Source: an uncultured Clostridia bacterium
Lineage (GTDB): Bacteria > Bacillota > Clostridia > Oscillospirales > Ruminococcaceae
Direction of reading: 5' to 3'
DNA length: 6,368 bases
Assembly (NCBI GenBank): GCA_946183095.1
Contig: CAMHBE010000124.1
Location: 1 to 6,368 of the forward strand
Shown here: piece by piece, positions 1-5,933 of the stretch
Layout of the letters: each line of letters begins with the position of its first letter
How positions within the stretch are numbered: position 1 is the stretch's first letter
Notes under the pieces: model-generated
What the model saw: only the letters and a program-made list of their open reading frames with translations
Told to the model about the DNA's origin: nothing
Databases searched by the model: none
Translations under genes and position numbers: made by a program

Positions 1-189
1 GGGACCAGAGCTGCGCGCTCCACTGCACGATGCAGTGCTTTGACCGCCAAAGGCGTGCAGGACGCACGCTTACCAAGCGGTCAATAGTGGACTTGCGGCA
101 GCCGTCTGTCGGTCATCCCCTCTGTCACTACGTGACACCTCCCCGCTAATCGGGGAGATCGCGCTGCACCGAAATGATAATTGTCAATT
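1..189. repeat. Palindrome-rich intergenic block, probable interspersed repeat
   Basis: This stretch has no supported gene and consists largely of back-to-back inverted repeats. They are GAGC/GCTC at 8-20; CACTGCA/TGCAGTG at 21-37 with a 3-base loop; TTGACCGC (40-47) with GCGGTCAA (77-84), enclosing GCGTGC (53-58) with GCACGC (64-69); TGTCAC/GTGACA at 123-137; CTCCCCG/CGGGGAG at 139-157; and AATTG-T-CAATT at 179-189. Neither strand has a T-run after the stems, so they do not look like ordinary terminators. From memory, the CCCTCTGTCAC...CTCCCCG portion resembles short palindromic repeats scattered between genes in Ruminococcaceae, but I cannot confirm this here. A structured noncoding RNA is the main alternative. 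The left boundary may lie outside the window. Confidence 0.6.
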
Positions 190-208
190 ACCGATTTTCA
201 ATCAGGTT

Positions 209-258
209 TGCCCGGTTGTTGTGACATATTTTTCCCTTTATTGACAAAACACCGGGCA
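209..258. promoter_or_regulatory. Candidate operator: inverted repeat flanking the -35 box
   Basis: TGCCCGGT at 209-216 and ACCGGGCA at 251-258 are perfect inverted repeats of each other. Similarity continues inward with one inserted base (GTT at 218-220 against AAC at 248-250). The half-site centres are 42 bases apart, about four turns of B-DNA. The right arm lies in the spacer between the -35 and -10 boxes, and the left arm lies upstream of the -35. This suits a sugar-responsive repressor or activator binding two half-sites on one face of the helix. The regulator is not in the window. Both arms lie upstream of the expected transcript, so an RNA-level role is unlikely. Confidence 0.35.
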
Positions 259-269
259 TCGGATATAAT
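241..269 (+). promoter_or_regulatory. Consensus sigma-A promoter of the GH3 operon
   Basis: The -35 box TTGACA (241-246) and -10 box TATAAT (264-269) both match consensus perfectly and are separated by the optimal 17 bases. An AT-rich, T-tract-containing stretch at 225-240 could act as an UP element. Transcription should start near 276-277, giving a leader of about 45 bases before the start codon at 322. The strength of the match implies high basal activity, so control would more likely be by repression than by a weak core promoter. Confidence 0.85.
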
Positions 270-290
270 AAAAGTGAACAAATAAACACG

Positions 291-315
291 GGAACATATC
301 ATCGTTCCGGAAAGG
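291..315 (+). promoter_or_regulatory. Leader hairpin and ribosome binding site that set the GH3 start
   Basis: GGAAC (291-295) can pair with GTTCC (304-308) across an 8-base loop, ending immediately before the Shine-Dalgarno sequence GGAAAGG (309-315). That sequence directly abuts the ATG at 316, leaving no spacing, but is 6 bases from the ATG at 322. The second ATG is therefore the likely start. The short hairpin may only mildly affect ribosome access. Confidence 0.5.
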
Positions 316-321
316 ATGAAC

Positions 322-2403
322 ATGGAAAAATATCTTGACGAAACACTGAGCGTGCAGGAGCGCGCCGAGGCACTCACGGACGCTATGACAACGGAAGAAC
401 AGGCTTCACAGCTGAGGTACGACGCTCCCGCAGTCGAGCGGCTCGGCATCCCCGCCTACAACTGGTGGAACGAGGGACTGCACGGACTTGCCCGCTCCGG
501 CATATCTACCATGTTCCCGCAGGCGATAGGACTTGCCGCAATGTTCGATACCGCCCTCACCGAAAAGGCAGGTCATGTCACCGGCGTGGAGACCCGCGCA
601 AAATACAACGTTTATTCAAGGCTCGGCGACAGGGATATCTACAAGGGACTTACCCTGTGGGCACCTAACATCAACATCTTCCGCGACCCGCGCTGGGGAC
701 GCGGTCACGAGACTTACGGCGAGGATCCGTTCCTCACCGCCGAAAACGGAAAAGCCTATGTCAGGGGATTGCAGGGAGACGGAAAAACGCTTATGACGGC
801 AGCCTGCGCAAAGCATTTCGCAGTCCACAGCGGTCCCGAAGCACTGCGGCATGAGTTCGACGCGGAGGTTTCCGCAAAGGACATGGAGGAAACATACCTG
901 TTCGCTTTCGAGGAACTTGTTAAGGAAGCAAAAGTCGAAGGCGTTATGGGCGCATACAACCGCGTGAACGGCGAACCAGCCTGTGCCAGCGATACCCTCA
1001 TGGCAAAGCTCCGCGAGTGGGGATTTGACGGGTATTTCGTCTCCGACTGCTGGGCAATACGCGACTTCCACGAGAACCACCATGTCACAGCTACCGCCTC
1101 CGAGTCCGCCGCAATGGCGATAAAGGCGGGCTGCGACGTGAACTGCGGCTGCACTTACATGAACCTGCTCACAGCGCTCGACGAGGGGCTCATAACCAAA
1201 GATGACATCCGCACCGCCTGCGTGCATCTCATGAAAACGCGCATCCGTCTCGGTATGTTCGACAAGCACACCGAGTACGACGATATCCCCTACACCGTCG
1301 TTTCCTGCGCCGAACACAAGGCTGTATCGCTGGAATGTGCGGAAAAATCGATCGTTCTTCTGAAAAACAACGGCATTCTGCCCCTCGACGCGGGCAAGCT
1401 GAAGACCATAGCCGTGATAGGACCGAACGCCGACAGCCGCGCCGCTCTCGAAGGCAACTACAACGGCAGGGCTGACCGCTATGTGACGTTCCTCGACGGA
1501 ATACGCGAACGCTTTGACGGACGTGTGATATTCGCCGAAGGCTGCCACCTTTACAAAGACAGGATATCCGGACTCGCACAGGCGGGAGACAGATACGCGG
1601 AAGCTGTCGCCGCCGCGGAATGCGCGGATATCGTCGTGCTCTGTGTCGGTCTTGACGCAACGATAGAGGGCGAGGAAGGCGACACCGGCAACGAGTTCTC
1701 CTCCGGCGACAAGAACGACCTTAGGCTCCCGCCGCCGCAGAGAGAGCTTATCGCAAAGATAACGGCTGTGGGAAAGCCGGTCATCATCGTTACCGCCGCG
1801 GGAAGCTCGATAAATACAGAAGCACAGCCGGATGCGCTGCTGCACGCGTGGTACCCCGGCTCCGAGGGCGGCACGGCTCTCGCGGAGATACTGTTCGGCG
1901 GCATCTCTCCGTCCGGCAAGCTGCCCGTGACTTTCTGCGAGAGCGCCGACAAGCTCCCGCCTTTCACGGATTATTCGATGAAGGGGCGCACCTACAGATA
2001 CACCGACGACAATGTGCTGTTCCCGTTCGGGTACGGGCTCACCTACGGAGATATAAGATGCACCGGCATAACATTCGGTGACGGTACAGCGCATATCACA
2101 GCCGAGAACTTCGGCAGCCGTGAGACAGAAGATGTCATACAGCTCTACATAAAGGACAACAGCGAGTTCGCGGTGCCGAACGGCAGCCTGTGCGGTTTCG
2201 GGCGCGTAAGGCTCGGCGCTGGGGAGCGCGTTACGGTGGATATCCCCGTACCGGAAAAGGCATTCACCGCAGTAGATAACAACGGCGTCCGCGCCCGCTA
2301 TGGTACATCGTTCACACTGTACGCGGGAACTCACCGCCCCGACAGACTGAGCTGTTCCCTCGCCGGCAGCGAATGTGTCAGCGCGCAGATAACAGTTGAT
2401 TAA
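322..2403 (+). CDS. Cytoplasmic GH3 beta-glucosidase/beta-xylosidase-type glycosidase
   Basis: This is a GH3 retaining exo-glycosidase that removes terminal beta-linked sugars, probably glucose or xylose, from oligosaccharides. Numbering from Met322 (693 residues, usual for the family), the N-terminal barrel carries NWWNEGLHGLAR, RDPRWGRG (121-128), KHFAVHSGPE (from 164) and GYFVSDCWA, with the probable nucleophile Asp242. The alpha/beta second domain begins near 340 (KSIVLLKNNGILPL). It contains EGEEGD (449-454), where the acid/base glutamate is expected, and then WYPGSEGG. A fibronectin-III-like domain (about 590-685; DVIQLYI, GFGRVRLGAGE) closes the protein. There is no signal peptide, so it should act on imported oligosaccharides. 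The motifs resemble the beta-xylosidase-like GH3 branch, but substrate cannot be read from sequence. Translation could begin at 316, but ribosome-binding-site spacing favours 322. It is the first gene of a likely three-gene operon. Confidence 0.93.
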   Translation: MEKYLDETLSVQERAEALTDAMTTEEQASQLRYDAPAVERLGIPAYNWWNEGLHGLARSGISTMFPQAIGLAAMFDTALTEKAGHVTGVETRAKYNVYSRLGDRDIYKGLTLWAPNINIFRDPRWGRGHETYGEDPFLTAENGKAYVRGLQGDGKTLMTAACAKHFAVHSGPEALRHEFDAEVSAKDMEETYLFAFEELVKEAKVEGVMGAYNRVNGEPACASDTLMAKLREWGFDGYFVSDCWAIRDFHENHHVTATASESAAMAIKAGCDVNCGCTYMNLLTALDEGLITKDDIRTACVHLMKTRIRLGMFDKHTEYDDIPYTVVSCAEHKAVSLECAEKSIVLLKNNGILPLDAGKLKTIAVIGPNADSRAALEGNYNGRADRYVTFLDGIRERFDGRVIFAEGCHLYKDRISGLAQAGDRYAEAVAAAECADIVVLCVGLDATIEGEEGDTGNEFSSGDKNDLRLPPPQRELIAKITAVGKPVIIVTAAGSSINTEAQPDALLHAWYPGSEGGTALAEILFGGISPSGKLPVTFCESADKLPPFTDYSMKGRTYRYTDDNVLFPFGYGLTYGDIRCTGITFGDGTAHITAENFGSRETEDVIQLYIKDNSEFAVPNGSLCGFGRVRLGAGERVTVDIPVPEKAFTAVDNNGVRARYGTSFTLYAGTHRPDRLSCSLAGSECVSAQITVD

Positions 2404-2420
2404 AAGTCGGAACGATTTTC

Positions 2421-2466
2421 ACGTTATCGGGGCAGTTACACGGTCATGACGTTTTGGGCAGTTACA
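2421..2466. repeat. Imperfect direct repeat spanning the STAS-kinase start
   Basis: GGGCAGTTACA occurs at 2430-2440 and again at 2456-2466, each copy preceded by ACGTT (2421-2425 and 2449-2453) with a 2-base length difference between. The start codon at 2446 lies between the copies. The arrangement looks like a small tandem duplication of about 26-28 bases that remodelled the gene's 5' end. It could instead be a pair of binding sites. The second copy is translated as part of the N-terminus. Confidence 0.5.
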
Positions 2467-3639
2467 TACAAACAGACAAACGGTCAGACGATCATTGGTC
2501 TGTCGGGCAGGATAGATTCGCTCAATGCCGCACAGACAGAAAAAGAGATAACCGACATAACCGAAAAATTCCCGGGACAGGAGATATCATTCGATGCAGA
2601 GGAACTCGAATACATATCGAGCGCGGGGCTGCGTGTCCTGCTGAAAGCCGCGAAACGTGCGGGAAAACCGCTTACGGTCATGAATGTTTCCCGCAACGTC
2701 TATGATATTTTCGAGACTACGGGATTTACGGAACTGCTCGATGTCCGCAAGGCTTACCGCACGATAAGCGTTGAGGGCTGCGAGGTGATAGGCAAGGGCT
2801 TCTACGGCACGGTCTACCGCATAGACCCCGAAACTATCGTGAAGGTCTATCGGTCGCCGGAGAGCCTTTCAATGATAAACAACGAGAAGCGGCTCGCAAA
2901 GATAGCGCTCGTTGCGGGAGTTCCCACCGCCATATCATACGACATAGTGCGCGTCGGCAGCAGCTACGGCTCGGTGTTCGAGCTGCTGAACGCGAAGTCC
3001 TTCAACGACCTGCTTATAGAGCAGCCGGAGAATGCCGACGGGATAATAAAGCAGTACGCCGAATTTCTGCGCCTGGTAAACAGTCAGACTGTTCCCGAGG
3101 GTCGGCTCGATTCCGCAAAGGCAAAATGTCTCGGGTACCTCGACGATGCCGCAAAATATATCAGCGCAGAGCTTTACGAACGGCTGAAAGATATGCTGTC
3201 GGCAATACCCGAACGGCATAATGTGGTACACGGCGACGCGCAGATGAAGAATGTCATGCTGCGGGACGGCGAACCCATGATGATAGATATGGACACGCTC
3301 GCCGAGGGTGACGCAATTTTCGACCTGCAATCCATATATGTGACATACTTTGCATTTGAAGAGGACGAACCCTCCAACAGCATGAATTTCCTCGGCATAC
3401 CAAAAGAGCTTGCGGTGAAAGTATGGGAAGACAGCATCGTTCATTATTTCGGCACCACAGACACCGCACGCATCTCGGAACTGCGGGACAAGATAACGAT
3501 AGTCGGCTGTATCAGGTTCCTGTCCCTCATCGACCTTATCACAGACCACGATACCGAGCTGTTCGGGCTGCGGGTGAAGCGCACGACGGAAAGGCTCGGA
3601 GAGCTTGCGTATAAAACAAACGACCTTATACTGGAATAG
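2446..3639 (+). CDS. STAS domain fused to an APH-like protein kinase
   Basis: A 397-residue soluble two-domain protein. Residues about 7-105 form a STAS fold like the anti-sigma-factor antagonists SpoIIAA/RsbV: IIGLSGRIDSLNA, then ELEYISSAGLRVLL. Ser58 or Ser59 occupies the position phosphorylated in that family. Residues about 113-395 look like an aminoglycoside-phosphotransferase/protein-kinase-like domain: glycine loop GKGFYGTVY (116-124), probable ATP lysine Lys133 in IVKVYR, catalytic HGDAQMKN (Asp264, Asn269), and metal-binding Asp281 in MIDMD. It may belong to the family catalogued as TIGR02172 (Fibrobacter succinogenes paralogues), which is recall only. There are no membrane segments. 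The ATG at 2446 is the only standard start after the upstream stop and lacks a good ribosome binding site, so translation may be coupled to the preceding gene 42 bases away. Self-phosphorylation of the STAS serine is inference; the kinase could instead act on a small molecule. Confidence 0.85.
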   Translation: MTFWAVTYKQTNGQTIIGLSGRIDSLNAAQTEKEITDITEKFPGQEISFDAEELEYISSAGLRVLLKAAKRAGKPLTVMNVSRNVYDIFETTGFTELLDVRKAYRTISVEGCEVIGKGFYGTVYRIDPETIVKVYRSPESLSMINNEKRLAKIALVAGVPTAISYDIVRVGSSYGSVFELLNAKSFNDLLIEQPENADGIIKQYAEFLRLVNSQTVPEGRLDSAKAKCLGYLDDAAKYISAELYERLKDMLSAIPERHNVVHGDAQMKNVMLRDGEPMMIDMDTLAEGDAIFDLQSIYVTYFAFEEDEPSNSMNFLGIPKELAVKVWEDSIVHYFGTTDTARISELRDKITIVGCIRFLSLIDLITDHDTELFGLRVKRTTERLGELAYKTNDLILE

Positions 3640-3658
3640 AAGGTTCTCAGAAAGATAC

Positions 3659-3665
3659 AAAGGAG
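3659..3665 (+). promoter_or_regulatory. Strong ribosome binding site for the NagZ-type lipoprotein
   Basis: AAAGGAG lies 4 bases before the ATG at 3670, in the 30-base gap after the STAS-kinase stop codon. It fixes the start that yields a complete lipoprotein signal. I see no promoter or terminator in this gap, which supports cotranscription with the two genes upstream. Confidence 0.75.
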
Positions 3666-3669
3666 AAAA

Positions 3670-5745
3670 ATGAAAGAACTAAGAAAGATCATTGCCGTGA
3701 TATGTGCGGTATCTCTCGCCGCCGTATCGGGCTGCGGCACAGAACAGAAACCCGCACTCACGGCTGAAACGGCACAGGCGCAGACCGACGCACAGACGAC
3801 CGCGGCAGCATCGGCAGATACGACCGCAAACCAGACAGGAGCTCCGGAAGATACGGAAAAGACCGATGAAACAGCGGCGGAGACTCCGCTCACAGCAGAG
3901 AGCATCGTCTCGTCAATGACGCTCGAACAGAAGATAGCGCAGATGATAATGATATCGTTCCAATACTGGACAGACTTCCCCGACACGAACGAGAACGCCG
4001 GCGAAAGACAGGATGTCCTCACGCTCAACGACAAGCAGAGAGCGGTGCTGGAAAAATACGGCTTCGGCGGTATCTGCATTTACACCGGGAACATCTCCGG
4101 AACGGAGCAGACGGTAAGGCTCACTGCGGATATGCAGGCAGCTGCCGCAAAAAGCGAGCACGGCATACCGATGTTTATCGCAGCAGATCAGGAGGGCGGC
4201 GAGATAACCCGTATCAGCACAGGCACGAAGACCTGCGGGAATATGGCTCTCGGTGCGACAGGCGATACACAGGCTGCATACGACAATGCGGCGATAATGG
4301 GCGCCGAACTTGACGCGGTCGGCATAAACACCGACTTCGGACCCGTCCTTGACGTGAACTGCAACCCCGCCAACCCCGTAATAAACGTCCGCTCGTTCTC
4401 CTCCGATCCCCGGCTCGCTGCATCGCTCGGCAAGGCGTATATCGAAGGGCTGGAAAGCAAAGGCGTGATAACAGTGGCAAAGCACTTCCCCGGGCACGGT
4501 GACACCGACACCGACAGCCATACGGGTATGCCGGTGATAGACAAGTCTCCGGAAGAACTTTGGAAAATGGAGCTGATACCATTCGCTGAACTGGCAGACG
4601 ATGCCGATATGATAATGACAGCGCACATACAGTTCCCGCAGATAGAAACACAGACATATACCTCGGTAAGCAGCGGCGAAGAGATCTTACTTCCCGCAAC
4701 GCTGTCAAGGACCGTCATAACCGATATGCTCCGCAGTGAACTCGGATATGACGGGGTGGTAGTTACCGACGCTATGCTAATGGATGCCATAGATGCCAAT
4801 TTCGACCCTATCGACGCGGCTGTGCTTGCAATAAACGCAGACGTTGACATGATACTCGAACCTCTCTGCATCGTAAACGACGAGAGCATCGACGCGATCG
4901 GGAAATACATCTCGGATATAGCGGACGCGGTAAAAAGCGGGCGGATCCCGGTCGAAGAGATCGACGACTCGGTGGTGCGCATAGTTTCGCTGAAGCTCGA
5001 AAAGGGACTGTTCGGCAGCTCCGACATCGACGTTGAAGAAGCGGTCGCCGCCGCAAAAGCTGTCGTAGGTTCAAAGGAAAACCACGATAAAGAACTTGAG
5101 ATCGCCGAAAAAGCTGTTACGCTCGTGAAGAACGATAACGACACGCTCCCGCTCAGAATGCGGGAAAACGAAAAGATCATGTACTTCTACCCCTTTGACG
5201 GCGAACAGAACACAATGACCTTTGCACTTGGCAGGCTGAAAGCGCAGGGTATCGTTCCCGAAAGCGTGACCGCCGACTGCCACACGGTAAAGGAAAGACC
5301 GGCGGCCGAATACGCGGACGACATAGCAGACTGCGCAGCCGTGATACTTGCCGTGGAAACGTACAAAACACAGAACATGGACGCGACGAGCCAACGCGGC
5401 TGGCAGGCGGTGTTTGCAGATGAGCTCATATCCACCGCACACGCCCTCGGCAAAAAAGTCGTACTGCTGAGTATGCACATGCCGTATGACGCGGCGCGTT
5501 ACAGTGCAGCCGACGCGGTGCTCTGCGCGTACTGCGGACAGGATATGCCCGTTATCCCTACAAGCTATAACGGTGAGACGAAAGCATACGGCGTGAACTA
5601 CCCTGCCGCTCTGATAACGGTATTCGGAGGCAGCTCCCCCACAGGAACGCTGCCCGTTGAACTGCCCGAATACATCGACGGTGCGGGCTATACCGGCACG
5701 ATCATCTACCCTGCCGGTCACGGTCTTAACTATGCGGATGGCTGA
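3670..5745 (+). CDS. NagZ-type GH3 beta-N-acetylglucosaminidase, lipoprotein
   Basis: A 691-residue secreted, membrane-anchored glycosidase. The N-terminus is a lipoprotein signal: basic MKELRK, a hydrophobic core, and lipobox VSGC with Cys22 as the lipidation site. Residues about 23-75 are a low-complexity Thr/Ala/Glu/Asp/Gln tether. The GH3 barrel follows, with AADQEGGEITR and KHFPGHGDTDTDSH (271-284), the signature of NagZ-like enzymes in which the Asp282-His284 dyad replaces the usual acid/base glutamate. The probable nucleophile is Asp367 in VVVTDAM. A C-terminal alpha/beta domain begins near residue 470 (EIAEKAVTLVKNDNDTLPL) and ends with YPAGHGLNYADG. This matches the two-domain layout of Bacillus subtilis NagZ (YbbD) rather than the single-domain Gram-negative enzyme. 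Likely substrates are GlcNAc-capped muropeptides or chito-oligosaccharides outside the membrane; the exact glycan is inference. Confidence 0.9.
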   Translation: MKELRKIIAVICAVSLAAVSGCGTEQKPALTAETAQAQTDAQTTAAASADTTANQTGAPEDTEKTDETAAETPLTAESIVSSMTLEQKIAQMIMISFQYWTDFPDTNENAGERQDVLTLNDKQRAVLEKYGFGGICIYTGNISGTEQTVRLTADMQAAAAKSEHGIPMFIAADQEGGEITRISTGTKTCGNMALGATGDTQAAYDNAAIMGAELDAVGINTDFGPVLDVNCNPANPVINVRSFSSDPRLAASLGKAYIEGLESKGVITVAKHFPGHGDTDTDSHTGMPVIDKSPEELWKMELIPFAELADDADMIMTAHIQFPQIETQTYTSVSSGEEILLPATLSRTVITDMLRSELGYDGVVVTDAMLMDAIDANFDPIDAAVLAINADVDMILEPLCIVNDESIDAIGKYISDIADAVKSGRIPVEEIDDSVVRIVSLKLEKGLFGSSDIDVEEAVAAAKAVVGSKENHDKELEIAEKAVTLVKNDNDTLPLRMRENEKIMYFYPFDGEQNTMTFALGRLKAQGIVPESVTADCHTVKERPAAEYADDIADCAAVILAVETYKTQNMDATSQRGWQAVFADELISTAHALGKKVVLLSMHMPYDAARYSAADAVLCAYCGQDMPVIPTSYNGETKAYGVNYPAALITVFGGSSPTGTLPVELPEYIDGAGYTGTIIYPAGHGLNYADG

Positions 5746-5756
5746 TATCAGATCTG
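5742..5756. repeat. Two overlapping perfect palindromes at the NagZ-type stop codon
   Basis: CTGATATCAG (5742-5751) and CAGATCTG (5749-5756) are perfect palindromes sharing the bases CAG. The first includes the TGA stop codon. They have no loop, so they would not make a stable RNA hairpin. A five-base T-run follows only at 5769-5773, so this is a poor intrinsic terminator. It may be a protein-binding site or chance. Confidence 0.3.
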
Positions 5757-5788
5757 TAATATAATAGGTTTTTAGAGGTACCCAATAG

Positions 5789-5932
5789 TCATCCTTGCAA
5801 TATTCAGGCTCTCCCGGAGAGCTTACATACGCGAATACGGGTCACAAATACCCCGCACTGATGCACTAAGGCGGAAACTCCGAGCATATCGAGAATGAGG
5901 ATATACCGCCGCTGACGACAGAGGAGTGCAGG
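5789..5932 (+). pseudogene. Decayed fragment of a SpoIIE/RsbU-type PP2C serine phosphatase
   Basis: In the frame starting at 5789, about 26 codons end with GELTYANTGHKYPALMH, followed by a TAA at 5867-5869. Reading on in the same frame gives GGNSEHIENEDIPPL and then about 10 more residues before the next gene's start. The first part matches the core of SpoIIE/RsbU-family phosphatases, commonly GELTYVNAGHNPPLL, and the GG after the stop falls where that family usually has a short Gly-rich turn. There is no start codon or ribosome binding site, the rest of the domain is missing, and a TAG lies just upstream at 5786-5788. This is best read as a degraded remnant of about 48 codons. Such phosphatases dephosphorylate STAS proteins, which is notable given the STAS-kinase upstream. 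Identification rests on motif recognition only. Confidence 0.55.
5921..5926 (+). promoter_or_regulatory. Ribosome binding site of the MmcQ/YjbR gene
   Basis: GAGGAG lies 7 bases before the ATG at 5934, ideal spacing, which fixes that start. I see no convincing promoter in the 188-base gap. TATAAT occurs at 5760-5765 but has no good -35 box at the right distance. Confidence 0.7.
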
Positions 5933-5933
5933 A

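Noticed and set aside
123..157. The two GC-rich hairpins as a terminator of an upstream gene
   Set aside because: There is no T-tract on either strand, and the hairpins are part of a longer run of palindromes. A repeat fits better.
1..189. CRISPR array or tRNA in the left palindromic region
   Set aside because: There are no regularly spaced identical repeats with variable spacers, and no cloverleaf with a T-arm consensus.
616..2334. A 572-codon open frame on the minus strand opposite the first GH3 gene
   Set aside because: It is a mirror of a strongly coding GH3 gene with biased codon use. Its translation shows no recognisable domain and it has no supporting promoter or ribosome binding site.
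2404..2445. Terminator or separate promoter between the first GH3 gene and the STAS-kinase
   Set aside because: Only a weak AACG/CGTT pairing is present, with no T-tract and no -35/-10 pair, so cotranscription is the simpler reading.
4188..5180. A 330-codon minus-strand open frame rich in serine opposite the NagZ-type gene
   Set aside because: The low-complexity Ser/Ala/Ile composition is the antisense of Asp/Glu/Ala/Tyr-rich coding sequence. The sense strand holds clear GH3 motifs.
5760..5765. TATAAT as the -10 box of a promoter for the YjbR gene
   Set aside because: No acceptable -35 box lies 15-19 bases upstream, and it is about 170 bases from the start codon.
5806..5824. Hairpin AGGCTCTC-CCG-GAGAGCTT as a terminator for the NagZ-type gene
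   Set aside because: The stem is good, but no T-run follows on either strand, and the sequence lies inside the phosphatase-like reading frame, which explains its GC content.
5870..5910. Possible structured leader: GGCGG/CCGCC enclosing ATATC/GATAT before the YjbR gene
   Set aside because: The arms are only 5 bases each with an 11-base asymmetric bulge. It matches no riboswitch I recognise and overlaps the phosphatase remnant.
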